From contig CAYWUI010000008.1 in assembly GCA_964461435.1 (NCBI GenBank), positions 30,421 to 94,420 of the forward strand: DNA of 64,000 bases. The letters are read 5' to 3'. Under the pieces are notes generated by a model. The model had not been told where the DNA came from, searched no databases, and saw only the letters and a list, made by a program, of their open reading frames with translations. Shown one piece after another: positions 53,094 through 62,735 of the stretch (position 1 is its first letter; each line of letters opens with the position of its first letter). A program made the position numbers and the translations under genes. The DNA comes from G020354785 sp964461435. Its GTDB lineage: Bacteria > Bacteroidota > Bacteroidia > Bacteroidales > UBA10428.

Positions 53094-54686
53094 ATGAAAA
53101 AAGTTGTTCAAACAAATATTGGAGGAAGGCACTTTTTTATGGATGAAGATGCTTACCAGGTTATGAATGAATATCTGGGTTCATTAAAAACTCATTTTGA
53201 AAAGGAAAAGGAAGTAGCAAGTGAAATTATAGGGGATATTGAACAAAGAATGGCCGAGCTCCTTGAATCCAGGTTAACAGATAATAAAAAGGTTATTTCC
53301 CTGGAGGACGTACTGGAAACAATAAAGATACTGGGTAAGATTGAAGATTTTGAATTTATGGATGGAGAGGGGGAGTACGGCGATGAAGAAGAGGAAAAAG
53401 AACCATCCTACAGCAGGAAAGAAAACAGGCATCTTTACCGTGATCCTGACAACTCCTACATTGCAGGTATAGCAGGAGGTTTAGGTGCTTATTTTAATGT
53501 TGACCCTATGTGGCCCAGGTTACTGTTTTTTGCCCTGATATTTGCAAACGGATTCGGGGTAATCCTGTATTTCATACTTTGGGTGGTTATTCCCAAAGCC
53601 AGGACGACAGCTCAGAAACTTCAAATGAAAGGTGAGCCCGTTACAATAAAGAATATCGAAAGGTCAATCAGCGACGAATATCATAAAGTGAAAAATAATA
53701 TTTATAAAATAAGGGATTCGGAGAAATTCCGGAAAACCCAGGATGTATTTTATGAAATACTCCATATGGCAGGTTTGTTTTTCAGGGCTATATTAAAAAT
53801 TATCATATATATAATAGGAATAGCTTTTATATTGGCCGGAGTGGTTCTTATTGCAGGCCTGGGGATAGCCTTTTTTACAAGGTTTGATGTATTCGGACAG
53901 ATAGAATGGCCAAGATTTGATTTACCTGATCTATCAAATATTTTTATTGATCCTGTCAACTTTAATCTGATGACAATCTCCCTTGCCATTCTTATATTAG
54001 TCCCCCTAATTGCCTTGATTTACGGCGGCATTAAACTGGTATTTAACATCAGGACCAGAAACAGGTTTCTTGGTGCTATAGCTTTGACAGCATGGATTCT
54101 CGCCCTTATTTGTCTTGTTACCCTGGCATTTATCGAGGGTGAAAATTATGCATTCGAAGCTTCGGAATCCCACACATATACCATAAAAGACAATAACTAT
54201 TCAACATTATATCTTGATATTAATCAAAAGCATGATTTTATTGAAGGTATGACGGTTTATTCAATATTTGATTATGATATATATTATAACAGGTCCGATA
54301 AGACTATTATGGGTAAACCGGAGCTCGAAATAATTAAGGGTTATGAGGATGAACCACGGCTTACAATAAAGAAATACACAAGGAATGTAAGCATGAAAAA
54401 TGCTGCTGGTTATCTTGATGAAATAGCATACAAATGGGAACAAAAAGACTCAATAGTATATTTTGACGAGTTTTATTCACTGAACGAGGACGAAAAATGG
54501 AGATTCCCTGAAGTGGAGTTAATTTTAAGTATACCCGAAGATAAGGTAATTTACCTGTCTGAAGGCATGCAGGATATTCTGGGTGAGGTTGACAATGCTG
54601 ATTTCTATCTTAAGGATGATATGGCAGATAAAAGGTGGATTATGACAAAGAATGGGCTTAAATTATATAACAGGCAGTCAGAATAA
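53094..54686 (+). CDS. PspC domain membrane protein (long form)
   Basis: The 530-residue protein has the same N-terminal domain as the first gene (VVQTNIGGRHFFMDEDAYQV, residues 3-22), then PspC (about 112-182, HLYRDPDNSYIAGIAGGLGA) with its membrane helix. It continues with three or four more helices (about 220-350) and a C-terminal region of about 170 residues with strand-rich sequence. The extra part is probably extracytoplasmic and acidic. It shares the operon with the PadR gene, and a sensor or envelope-stress role is inferred. The tRNA gene follows 65 bases later. Confidence 0.9.
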   Translation: MKKVVQTNIGGRHFFMDEDAYQVMNEYLGSLKTHFEKEKEVASEIIGDIEQRMAELLESRLTDNKKVISLEDVLETIKILGKIEDFEFMDGEGEYGDEEEEKEPSYSRKENRHLYRDPDNSYIAGIAGGLGAYFNVDPMWPRLLFFALIFANGFGVILYFILWVVIPKARTTAQKLQMKGEPVTIKNIERSISDEYHKVKNNIYKIRDSEKFRKTQDVFYEILHMAGLFFRAILKIIIYIIGIAFILAGVVLIAGLGIAFFTRFDVFGQIEWPRFDLPDLSNIFIDPVNFNLMTISLAILILVPLIALIYGGIKLVFNIRTRNRFLGAIALTAWILALICLVTLAFIEGENYAFEASESHTYTIKDNNYSTLYLDINQKHDFIEGMTVYSIFDYDIYYNRSDKTIMGKPELEIIKGYEDEPRLTIKKYTRNVSMKNAAGYLDEIAYKWEQKDSIVYFDEFYSLNEDEKWRFPEVELILSIPEDKVIYLSEGMQDILGEVDNADFYLKDDMADKRWIMTKNGLKLYNRQSE

Positions 54687-54720
54687 TAAAAATTAAAATC
54701 CCCTCTTGTTTATTTTTTTA

Positions 54721-54728
54721 TAAATTTG
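54721..54728 (+). promoter_or_regulatory. -7 element for tRNA-Gln
   Basis: TAAATTTG fits the TAnnTTTG consensus and lies 22 bases before the tRNA 5' end. The sequence TAAATTTGCACGG around it is typical of strong stable-RNA promoters of this phylum. A good -33 at normal spacing was not found. Confidence 0.6.
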
Positions 54729-54750
54729 CACGGCTTTTATAACAGTAAAT

Positions 54751-54821
54751 TGTCCGATGGTGTAATGGTAGCACTGCAGATTTTGGTTCTGCCTGTCCAG
54801 GTTCGAATCCTGGTCGGACAG
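54751..54821 (+). tRNA. tRNA-Gln (anticodon UUG)
   Basis: A 71-base cloverleaf: acceptor stem TGTCCGA / TCGGACA with discriminator G, D-arm region GTGTAATGGTAGCAC, anticodon stem GCAGA / TCTGC with loop TTTTGGT (anticodon TTG), and T-arm CCAGGTTCGAATCCTGG. The 3' CCA is not encoded, as is common in Bacteroidota. recO converges from the other strand five bases downstream. Confidence 0.97.
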
Positions 54822-54825
54822 CTTT

Positions 54826-55551
54826 CTAACTAAACACTTCCTTCAATACAGCCAGAGATTTAATATTGCCTATTCCCTCAAGATGTATTTTAAAATACTC
54901 GACAAATTTCGAAAGCAGGCTGCTTCTTACGTTATTCCCCAGTTTAATTTTCTCAAGATTATTAAAAGAATATTTATATATGTGCGTTAGTGCCCTCTTC
55001 TCTTCTTCTGTAAGTATCAATGAAATGCCCCGATCATTTTTAAATAGTGATTGCTGTTTTATATTGTTAAATTCTATAATCTTATTATCTTCAATTACAG
55101 GAGAAATCCCCAGGTACCTTGATAGCATTAAAAGAAACACCAGGTGATAATTTTCTATACCCTCGTTTTTTAAATCCAATATTTGAATTGAATTATAAAT
55201 AAAATCGAATAGAGGTTTATTGGGCTCGACCTCCCTTAATGTTTTATACAGGATTTCAGCAATAAATAATGCAACCGTACTTTTTACAATATTATTATGG
55301 ATAGTATGTAGCATCACGAAAATCTTCAAATCCTTAATTCTCTGGATATCCCTGTTTGGCCTGTAATAAACATCGAGTTCAAGTATTGAGAGGGGCTGAA
55401 AGTAATTCAGCCTGATTCCTGATTTTTTACTTCTCACTCCGTTCACAATAAAAGCCTGCCTCCCGAAAATATCGGTATATATATATGCTATTATGCTGGA
55501 ATCACCATACTTTACATAATGAAGTACTATACCTTTGGTCTTGTGCAGCAT
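54826..55551 (-). CDS. recO: DNA repair protein RecO
   Basis: RecO anneals strands and loads RecA with RecR in gap repair. The 241-residue protein has the N-terminal OB-fold start MLHKTKGIVLHYVKYGDSSI and FGRQAFIVNGVRSKKSG, the YFQPLSILELDVYYRP segment, and a helical C-terminal half. The zinc-binding cysteines of many RecO proteins are absent, as in other Bacteroidota. It ends five bases from the tRNA-Gln gene on the opposite strand and lies 37 bases after the T9SS propeller gene. Confidence 0.93.
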   Translation of the reverse strand: MLHKTKGIVLHYVKYGDSSIIAYIYTDIFGRQAFIVNGVRSKKSGIRLNYFQPLSILELDVYYRPNRDIQRIKDLKIFVMLHTIHNNIVKSTVALFIAEILYKTLREVEPNKPLFDFIYNSIQILDLKNEGIENYHLVFLLMLSRYLGISPVIEDNKIIEFNNIKQQSLFKNDRGISLILTEEEKRALTHIYKYSFNNLEKIKLGNNVRSSLLSKFVEYFKIHLEGIGNIKSLAVLKEVFS

Positions 55552-55588
55552 TCAATTAATATGAAGTCAGTATATGAGAAAGTAATTA

Positions 55589-57877
55589 TTAATGAATAAA
55601 CAATAGTTTGGTAACATGGGTTTTACTGCCATCCTCATTAGTGCAAAAAACAAGGTATACTCCCGTATGCACCCTTTTTCCTGAAAAATTCCTGCCATCC
55701 CATATTGCCTGGCCCCCGAGTGCAGTAGTTTCATATACTATGTTTCCACTGACGTCTGTAATTTTAACATTAGCATCGGTTACCAGCCCGGTAATAGTAA
55801 TGTCGCCTTCATAATCTTCCCTGACAGGATTCGGGTATACGTATACATCATTAAAATCTTCATTCCCTGCAACTGCTTGTCCCATAAAGGACAGGATACC
55901 CTTATCGGTCCCGAAAAATACTTCCCCGCTATTGTGGTTTATAGCAATACTGACTACTTTATTTGAGAATAAGGGGCTATTATCCTGGTTAAAGTTGTGG
56001 ATTTCTTCTTTCCCGTCTTCAGACATCAGAAAAACACCTGAATTTTCGGTGCCGAACCACTTGCGATTTGCTCCGTCAACAGCAATAGTATTTATCGTCT
56101 CGTTTTCCAGCAAAAGATCTGCATAAATAGTCCCGTCATTCCTGGGTATCTTTATCTGGTACCCTATAATACTCTGCTCCTCAAAAATGTTAACAGGATT
56201 ATAATATACAACAGGGCCTTTGTTTGTGCCAACCCATATATTGCCGTCAAGGTCTTCTGCAATGGAAAATACTCTTTCTATTAATTCCGAATCCTGGTTT
56301 TTAACGGTAAAAAACCGTTCACTCACAGTACCGTTGCTATTCTCCCTGAAAACAAAAATTCCGTCATTTTTTACCAGCAGCCATATCTGGTTGAAAGAAG
56401 TAGCCAAAATTCCCGTTAGCCTGGTATTAATACCAAAGATGTCACTCTTGAACTTCAGATTTTCCCATTCCCCGTCAGACCTTATAACGTATACGGGATT
56501 TTCGACTATATCCACACAAAACCAGAGATCATTGTCTTCATCATAATCCATGCCCATCACTCTAATATACCCATGTCCATATCCTTCCACAGGCTTTAAA
56601 ATACCGTCCTGTTCATCATAAATATCCTTTATTTCCCCATTTTTAAATTCAACAATCCCGTATCCGTATGATCCTCCGAAAACATGCTCCGGATTGGAAG
56701 GATCAATAGCGATTCTGTCTATATTTCGAAATCCGGTTAATTCCGGGAAATTTATTTTGTTATAGCTCTCCCATCTCTCATCAATAAAAGAATATGCCCC
56801 CTTATCAGCCCATTGTGTTGCTTCATTACCTCCGCCTACCCATATTCTTCCGGACTCAAATACAATACTTCCGACATCTTTATATGCCGGTCCGTTCGGT
56901 GCTATTCTCTCAAATTCTCCTGATTCCCATTTCAACAATCCTTCACCATAATCAGCAATCCACATTATATTATCTTTGTCATATAATGCGTGACTTGCCC
57001 ATGCTATGCCCACCTGGCTCAACATATTAAATTGCTGATCATAAACCTTTACTTTGTAGGCTGCAACAACGATTAAATGATCGTTATGTTCATAAATCCA
57101 TATGCAATAATTATCTCCGTATTCCCATTTCTCCCATGAGTTTTCTCCGATTACAATAATTTCATTGTTATTGGTAGCAGGATTTTTATAACATGCCAGC
57201 AGCTGATTGCCAAAATATGTAACAAAGGAATATTTATAATCGACTATCGGGACATTTGAAATTCTGGACCAGTAATTATAATCAACGAGATTCTGGCTGT
57301 TAATATTTGCCTTATATATTCCCTGGTCTGTTGCCGCGAACAAGTTGCTGCCGTCAAAAGTCACGTCATTCACCGATATTTTGGCCCCCGATTCTCCGAA
57401 CTGATAGGTTTCTTTTATTTCTTTCCTGCTTATATCAAGAACCACAATTCCAAATCCGGTCGACAGGTATGCCGCATTATCAATAAATATGATATTACTT
57501 ATTTTCTTATCTCCTGTTATAAGTTTTCTTTTTATATCGGGCACATTGATTATTGAATCATTTTTTACCAGGTCAATATTGCCGTTTATATATGCAATTA
57601 CAAGTGTTTTTGTATTTTCCGAATATTTAATCGCACTTATCTCAACATCAGACAGTCCGGTTACTTTTGAATATTTCCGGATGCTGTTATCATTTTTATT
57701 GATTGAAAACAATCCTCCGTCAGTGCTGCAAAATATGCTATTCTCCACCTCGGCAAGCTTCATGGCCTTTGTATAGGGAAGGTGGTCGCGCCAGGACCCG
57801 TTAGGTATCTGTCCCGTGGTTATCCCTGCGAATAGAAGGCAAATGCCGCAAATCAGCTGAAAATAAATAGATTTCAT
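55589..57877 (-). CDS. Secreted two-component-type propeller protein with T9SS sorting domain
   Basis: The 762-residue protein has a signal peptide (residues 1-22, ending GITTGQ), a long WD-like beta-propeller region with repeats such as SIAEDLDGNIWVGTNKGPVV and NRKWFGTENSGVFLM, and a T9SS type A C-terminal domain (YVYPNPVREDYEGDITITGL, then ITDVSGNIVYETTALGG). It is likely exported by T9SS and anchored on the surface. The propeller is of the kind found in hybrid two-component regulators but here no kinase is present. Substrate unknown. It is transcribed leftward, just upstream of recO. Confidence 0.9.
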   Translation of the reverse strand: MKSIYFQLICGICLLFAGITTGQIPNGSWRDHLPYTKAMKLAEVENSIFCSTDGGLFSINKNDNSIRKYSKVTGLSDVEISAIKYSENTKTLVIAYINGNIDLVKNDSIINVPDIKRKLITGDKKISNIIFIDNAAYLSTGFGIVVLDISRKEIKETYQFGESGAKISVNDVTFDGSNLFAATDQGIYKANINSQNLVDYNYWSRISNVPIVDYKYSFVTYFGNQLLACYKNPATNNNEIIVIGENSWEKWEYGDNYCIWIYEHNDHLIVVAAYKVKVYDQQFNMLSQVGIAWASHALYDKDNIMWIADYGEGLLKWESGEFERIAPNGPAYKDVGSIVFESGRIWVGGGNEATQWADKGAYSFIDERWESYNKINFPELTGFRNIDRIAIDPSNPEHVFGGSYGYGIVEFKNGEIKDIYDEQDGILKPVEGYGHGYIRVMGMDYDEDNDLWFCVDIVENPVYVIRSDGEWENLKFKSDIFGINTRLTGILATSFNQIWLLVKNDGIFVFRENSNGTVSERFFTVKNQDSELIERVFSIAEDLDGNIWVGTNKGPVVYYNPVNIFEEQSIIGYQIKIPRNDGTIYADLLLENETINTIAVDGANRKWFGTENSGVFLMSEDGKEEIHNFNQDNSPLFSNKVVSIAINHNSGEVFFGTDKGILSFMGQAVAGNEDFNDVYVYPNPVREDYEGDITITGLVTDANVKITDVSGNIVYETTALGGQAIWDGRNFSGKRVHTGVYLVFCTNEDGSKTHVTKLLFIH

Positions 57878-57956
57878 TTTAGTTCTATAGTAATAAGAAA
57901 GATAGTATATATACGAATGTTCATTAAATTTATTTTGTCAATCTCCAAAGTAATAT

Positions 57957-58547
57957 TCATTTATCATTTTTAACCAGCAGATAATTTATTAGCTGTTCCA
58001 TGGCCTTGGCCCTGTGTGAAATTTTATTTTTCGCGTCCATTCCCATTTCGGCAAATGTTAATTTATAGCCGTCCGGCTGAAAAATCGGATCATATCCAAA
58101 TCCATTCTCGCCTTTCCTGCTGTTAATTATTTTACCATTAATACTGCCCTCAAAATTAATAACAGTTCCATTTTCAACAAGGGATATTACAGTTCTAAAT
58201 CGTGCTTTACGGTTTTTCACTCCTTTCATCCTCCTCAGAACTTTGTTTATATTATCCTCAAAATTGCATTGAATCCCGGCATATCTTGCCGAATGAACCC
58301 CCGGTTCACCATTTAATGCATCAATTTCCAAACCCGTATCATCGGCAAAGCAATCAAAATTATACTTATTATATATATAAAGTGCTTTATCCATCGCATT
58401 TTCTTCCAAAGAGTTCTTCTCTTCAGGCATATCTTCAGAAAGGTTTAAATCTTTCAGACTTATAAGATCCACCCTGTCACTTAAAATATCCATGATCTCG
58501 TTGAATTTGTTCTGATTATTTGTGGCAAAGACCAGTTTACGTTTCAT
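57957..58547 (-). CDS. rdgB: XTP/dITP pyrophosphatase (RdgB/HAM1)
   Basis: RdgB hydrolyses non-canonical purine nucleoside triphosphates and keeps them out of DNA. The 196-residue protein has the start KLVFATNNQNKFNEI, the active-site motif DDTGLEIDALNGEPGVHSAR, GFGYDPIFQPDG near residue 147 and SHRAKAMEQL at the end. These are the full set of Ham1 motifs. It lies between the propeller gene and the universal stress protein gene on the same strand. Confidence 0.96.
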   Translation of the reverse strand: MKRKLVFATNNQNKFNEIMDILSDRVDLISLKDLNLSEDMPEEKNSLEENAMDKALYIYNKYNFDCFADDTGLEIDALNGEPGVHSARYAGIQCNFEDNINKVLRRMKGVKNRKARFRTVISLVENGTVINFEGSINGKIINSRKGENGFGYDPIFQPDGYKLTFAEMGMDAKNKISHRAKAMEQLINYLLVKNDK

Positions 58548-58621
58548 AAAAATAACATATACAAGGACAAAATCCCTGCTTTAAAAAAATTTAAGCAAAG
58601 TCTTTAAATGAATATATTTTT

Positions 58622-59458
58622 TTATCCTCCGGAGGTACTAAAACTACCACCTATCTTCATAGGCCTTGGATTTATGCAAATAACGGGTATCCTTTCCTCA
58701 TTAGCTATTATATATTGTTCCTGTGCACCCAGCACATAATCAGTAAATCCGATATCTCTGGTAGTCATGACAAGAATTGCATCAGCATCTATGTCCTTAG
58801 CATAAATTACTGTCTCCTTGGCAAAATCTCCTGTAGCAGAAGCCGTCTGAATATCATATCTTATATTCTTTGAATTAAAAAATTTATTAATAAAATAGAT
58901 ATTGGATTCCACGCCCTTCACATACCTGGGGTCTGTATTTTTTGCCCTGAATATATGAAATTTTGTACCAAATCTCTTAGCAAAATAGTTTGCCCAGTTA
59001 ACACATTCTTTATTTTCTCTCTTAAAAGTTATTGGCAGCACAATATTTTTCAGCGTATCACTCTTAGGTGAATCCTGAACTACAATAAACGGAGACTTGG
59101 ACCCTGCTATTACTTTTAATGCCCAGCTGCCCAAAACCTTTTGCATGCCCCTTATGCCGTGAGTACCCATCACGACCATCTGAGCCTTTATTTCAGCTGC
59201 CAGTTCAGCTATAGTAGTAAATATAGTACCTGCCTTAACTATAATTTTAGGCTTAACATCTATATTTTCAAATTTCGCACGTACAGCATCTGCTATTTCC
59301 CTCTCAGTATCAGCAACTTCAGAGTCTTTTTTGACAATATTAATTAACGCTATATCATGATGTATAATCTTTGCTATGTTAATAGCATGTTCCAAAGCGA
59401 AAACAGACTTATCTGTAAAATCCCAGGTAACAAGGATTAATTTAGAATACTCTTCCAT
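58622..59458 (-). CDS. Tandem universal stress protein
   Basis: The 278-residue protein has two UspA domains. The first keeps the nucleotide motif VMGTHGIRGMQKVLGSWA (G-2x-G-9x-G-S form, about residues 96-113) and VTWDFTDKSVFALEHAINIA at the start. The second (about 145-275) is diverged: its motif region VMTTRDIGFTDYVLGAQEQY lacks the glycine pattern. One working and one degenerate nucleotide site is a common layout for such tandem Usp proteins. It faces an AT-rich 286-base region before ilvE. Confidence 0.9.
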   Translation of the reverse strand: MEEYSKLILVTWDFTDKSVFALEHAINIAKIIHHDIALINIVKKDSEVADTEREIADAVRAKFENIDVKPKIIVKAGTIFTTIAELAAEIKAQMVVMGTHGIRGMQKVLGSWALKVIAGSKSPFIVVQDSPKSDTLKNIVLPITFKRENKECVNWANYFAKRFGTKFHIFRAKNTDPRYVKGVESNIYFINKFFNSKNIRYDIQTASATGDFAKETVIYAKDIDADAILVMTTRDIGFTDYVLGAQEQYIIANEERIPVICINPRPMKIGGSFSTSGG

Positions 59459-59744
59459 TGTTTGTAATTTTACGTATATAACTATATATTAAATCGGAAA
59501 TTGTTCAAAATTTATAAAAATTTAGTTTAAAAACAATTTTATTAATCAATGATAATTAACAATGGAATTAAAATTATTAATTAATTCTAAGACAAGAAAA
59601 TAAAAACCAATAAATATTATTATATGTTTTGCTAATTTACTATAATTTTTATACTATTATATTTTTGCGATTCATAATTGTTTGCATGGCTCTTATTAAT
59701 TAACTTTGGCAAAGAACTAAATTTTATTTAATAAATACTTAAAC
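59459..59744. other. AT-rich intergenic region between usp and ilvE
   Basis: This 286-base stretch has no coding frame. It contains TATTTTTG (59660-59667) and the better placed ilvE promoter at 59678-59708; the leftward promoter of the universal stress gene was not identified. Confidence 0.5.
59678..59708 (+). promoter_or_regulatory. Putative ilvE promoter
   Basis: TTG (59678-59680), a 20-base spacer and TAACTTTG (59701-59708) match the Bacteroidota -33/-7 consensus. The -7 element ends 36 bases before the ilvE start codon. A second TAnnTTTG (TATTTTTG at 59660-59667) lies upstream. Confidence 0.65.
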
Positions 59745-60764
59745 ATGAAATCTGAAGACTGGAAGAATTTGCCATTCGGCTATATAAAGACTGATTACAA
59801 TTTGCGTTGTTATTACAATAATGGCAAGTGGGGAAAAGTAGAGGTAACTGACTCGGAATACATAAATCTGCATATGGCGGCTACTTGTTTACATTACGGA
59901 CAGGAAGCTTTTGAAGGGATGAAAGCATTCAGGGGAAAAGACAATAAAATAAGAATATTCCGGTGGAAAGATAATGCAAAAAGGATGAGTGATACAGCTA
60001 TAGGAATAAAAATGGCTGCAGTCCCGGAAGACATATTCAGGGAAGCGGTTTTTAAGGCTGTAAAGCTGAACGAAAAATATGTCCCTCCTTACGGTCACGG
60101 GGCATCATTATATATAAGACCTTTATTAATAGGTTCAGGGGCAGAAGTTGGAGTAAAACCTGCCAAAGAGTATTTATTTCTTGTTTTTGTAACTCCTGTA
60201 GGCCCTTATTTCAAAGAGGGATTCTATCCCGTCGACATTATGATATGCCGTGATTTTGACAGGGCTGCCCCATTGGGAACAGGAGCTATCAAGATAGGAG
60301 GGAACTATGCCGCCAGCTTAACCTCACTTGAGGTTGCCCATAGTCTTGGTTTTGCTACAGCTCTTTATCTTGATGCAAAAGAGAAAAAATTTATAGATGA
60401 AGCAGGGCCGGCTAATTTTTTTGGAATTAAGGATAATAAATACATAACTCCCAAATCAAAATCTATTTTACCCTCTATTACAAATATGAGCCTCATGGAT
60501 ATGGCTAAGGATATGGGCATGACAGTGGAGCGGCGGCCTGTGGAAGTAAGCGAACTTCCGTCATTTGATGAAGTCGGCGCATGCGGAACGGCAGCCGTAA
60601 TTACACCCATAAAAAAAATACATGATCCTGCAATGAACAGGATATACGAATATTGTAAAGATGGTAACCCCGGACCTGTCTCGAGTGAACTTTACTATAA
60701 GCTTACTGCTATTCAAAATGGCGATTCAGAAGACAAGTTTGGATGGATAGACATTATTGAATAA
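59745..60764 (+). CDS. ilvE: Branched-chain amino acid aminotransferase
   Basis: IlvE transfers amino groups between glutamate and leucine, isoleucine or valine, using PLP. The 339-residue protein is of the long (about 340) class, with LHYGQEAFEGMKAFRG, SLYIRPLLIGSGAEVGVKPA, PLP-binding Lys183 in GTGAIKIGGNYAASL, and DEAGPANFFGIKDNKYIT. The C-terminal VGACGTAAVITPIKKI is also typical. No ilv or leu operon genes are next to it; the cell-division gene ftsX follows after 9 bases, which may be read from the same promoter. Confidence 0.96.
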   Translation: MKSEDWKNLPFGYIKTDYNLRCYYNNGKWGKVEVTDSEYINLHMAATCLHYGQEAFEGMKAFRGKDNKIRIFRWKDNAKRMSDTAIGIKMAAVPEDIFREAVFKAVKLNEKYVPPYGHGASLYIRPLLIGSGAEVGVKPAKEYLFLVFVTPVGPYFKEGFYPVDIMICRDFDRAAPLGTGAIKIGGNYAASLTSLEVAHSLGFATALYLDAKEKKFIDEAGPANFFGIKDNKYITPKSKSILPSITNMSLMDMAKDMGMTVERRPVEVSELPSFDEVGACGTAAVITPIKKIHDPAMNRIYEYCKDGNPGPVSSELYYKLTAIQNGDSEDKFGWIDIIE

Positions 60765-60773
60765 ATTATTCAA

Positions 60774-61652
60774 ATGCAGAAGGTAGATAACAAAATTACC
60801 AAACGCCGTCTAAGAAGTTCATATATAACCTCCATTGTGAGTATATCCCTGGTATTATTCTTACTCGGATTAATCGGGTTGCTGCTGCTGAATACCAAAA
60901 AAATTTCTGACTATGTAAAAGAAAACCTGAAGTTTACTGTATATCTGAAGGATCATGTCAAAGAAGTGGATATCCTCAGGATACAAAAGAACCTGGATGC
61001 AAAGCATTATGTTAAGGAGACCAGGTATATTACCAAAGAGCAGGCAGCTATTGAATTTCAAAAAGAGCTTGGTGAAAATTTTATCGATTTTTTAGGATTT
61101 AATCCGCTTACACCCTCTATTGATGTGCGTCTTTATGCCGACTATGCAAATTCAGACAGCATAGCGGAAATTAAAAAAGACCTTAAAAAATATTCCCAAA
61201 TCGATGAAGTATATTATCAGGAATCACTAATCCATCTGGTAAACAAAAACCTGAGAAAGATCAGTTTATTTATTTTGATTATTAGTGTATTATTGTTCCT
61301 GGTTGCAGTTACATTAATAAATAATACCATTCGTCTGTCGATCTATTCAAAAAGATTTCTTATAAGAACCATGCAGACGGTTGGCGCCAATAACAGCTTT
61401 ATCCGCAGGCCATTTCTGTATAAAAGTGCCGTGCACGGAACTGTCGGCGCTTTAATAGCAATAGGAATGCTTGGAGGCATGATTTATCTTATCCAAAATG
61501 AAATGGAAAGCATAATAAATTTTCAGGATTATAAATTATTAAGCATTTTATTTATAATTGTACTATTAACAGGTATTATTATTAGTTGGATATCGACATA
61601 TTTTGCAGTGAACAGGTACCTTAATATGAAAACAGATTATCTATATACATAA
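60774..61652 (+). CDS. ftsX: Cell division protein FtsX
   Basis: FtsX is the permease of the FtsEX complex, which turns on peptidoglycan hydrolases at division. The 292-residue protein has one helix (about 20-42), a periplasmic domain (43-160) and three C-terminal helices; RLSIYSKRFLIRTMQTVGAN is the FtsX-family coupling segment. ftsE is not adjacent, as usual in Bacteroidota. The following order DUF3098-uppP-truB-queA is a conserved cluster in this phylum, which supports the call. Confidence 0.94.
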   Translation: MQKVDNKITKRRLRSSYITSIVSISLVLFLLGLIGLLLLNTKKISDYVKENLKFTVYLKDHVKEVDILRIQKNLDAKHYVKETRYITKEQAAIEFQKELGENFIDFLGFNPLTPSIDVRLYADYANSDSIAEIKKDLKKYSQIDEVYYQESLIHLVNKNLRKISLFILIISVLLFLVAVTLINNTIRLSIYSKRFLIRTMQTVGANNSFIRRPFLYKSAVHGTVGALIAIGMLGGMIYLIQNEMESIINFQDYKLLSILFIIVLLTGIIISWISTYFAVNRYLNMKTDYLYT

Positions 61653-61662
61653 ATCTTAAGTT

Positions 61663-61920
61663 ATGACAAAGAAAACAGATGATACCAATACCTCCGGCCA
61701 AGCCCTGGGAACAGTTAATTACATTTTACTGATTATAGGATTAATTATTATTATTACAGGCTTCATACTGATGATTGGAGGCAAATCCCACGATCCGAAA
61801 ATTTTCAACGAAGATGAAATATTCAGTGTAAGAAGAATAACAATAGCTCCTGTTGTTGTATTATTCGGATTTATGTTCGAGATATGGGCTATTATGAAGA
61901 AGCCTAAAGAAGAAAAGTAA
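61663..61920 (+). CDS. DUF3098 family membrane protein
   Basis: The 85-residue protein has two membrane helices (about 18-41 and 58-77) linked by a charged loop with SHDPKIFNEDEIFSVRRI, the DUF3098 pattern. It is always seen near ftsX and uppP in Bacteroidota. A link to the cell envelope or division is guessed from that position; no enzymatic motif is present. Confidence 0.9.
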   Translation: MTKKTDDTNTSGQALGTVNYILLIIGLIIIITGFILMIGGKSHDPKIFNEDEIFSVRRITIAPVVVLFGFMFEIWAIMKKPKEEK

Positions 61921-61955
61921 TTCCCCCTTAATAAAAAGTACAATTATCTTAAGCA

Positions 61956-62735
61956 ATGAGCTGGATTGAAACTATTATTATTTCAATTGTCGAGGGGATA
62001 ACTGAGTTCCTTCCTATATCATCCACCGGGCATATGATTATAACTGAAAAGTTGCTTGGAATCCAGAGTAATGAATTTATCAGGATCTTTATCGTCAATA
62101 TTCAGTTTGGTGCTATTTTATCGGTAATAGTACTATACTGGAAGAAATTTATAAAATCCCTTGCGTTTTATTATAAGCTGCTTATAGCTTTTATTCCTGC
62201 AGCAGTTGCCGGTTTAATTTTTGGCTACTATATAGACAAGCTTCTTGATAATGTTGTTATTGTTGCAATTTCATTAGTTGCAGGCGGCATAATACTTGTT
62301 TTTGTTGACAGCTGGTTCAGGAATCCGGCCAAAAACCAGGAAATAACATATACTAAAGCCTTTAAAATAGGATTATTTCAGATAATCGCCATGATCCCGG
62401 GTGTCTCAAGATCGGCAGCAACAATAATAGGGGGACTAACACAAAAGCTTGACCGCAGGAATGCGGCCGAATTTTCTTTCTTTCTTGCCGTACCTACAAT
62501 GTTCGCTGCTTCAGTGTACAAACTTTATAAAAGTTATGAGTCCGTTACGGTTAATAATATAGGAATGTTAATTGCAGGAAACATCATAGCATTTATTGTC
62601 GCTATGCTGGCAATTAAATCATTTGTTACTTACCTTACAAACCATGGCTTTAAAGTATTTGGTTATTACCGTATAGCTGCCGGCCTCATTATCCTCATAT
62701 TATATAGTCTCAAATTTGAATTGAAAATCGTATGA
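61956..62735 (+). CDS. uppP: Undecaprenyl-diphosphatase (UppP/BacA)
   Basis: UppP removes a phosphate from undecaprenyl diphosphate so the lipid carrier can be reused in cell-wall synthesis. The 259-residue membrane protein has the signature VEGITEFLPISSTGHMIITE (residues 12-31) and the second motif IPGVSRSAATIIGGL (about 147-161). It has about eight helices. Its last bases overlap truB by four (ATGA), so the two are coupled. Confidence 0.96.
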   Translation: MSWIETIIISIVEGITEFLPISSTGHMIITEKLLGIQSNEFIRIFIVNIQFGAILSVIVLYWKKFIKSLAFYYKLLIAFIPAAVAGLIFGYYIDKLLDNVVIVAISLVAGGIILVFVDSWFRNPAKNQEITYTKAFKIGLFQIIAMIPGVSRSAATIIGGLTQKLDRRNAAEFSFFLAVPTMFAASVYKLYKSYESVTVNNIGMLIAGNIIAFIVAMLAIKSFVTYLTNHGFKVFGYYRIAAGLIILILYSLKFELKIV

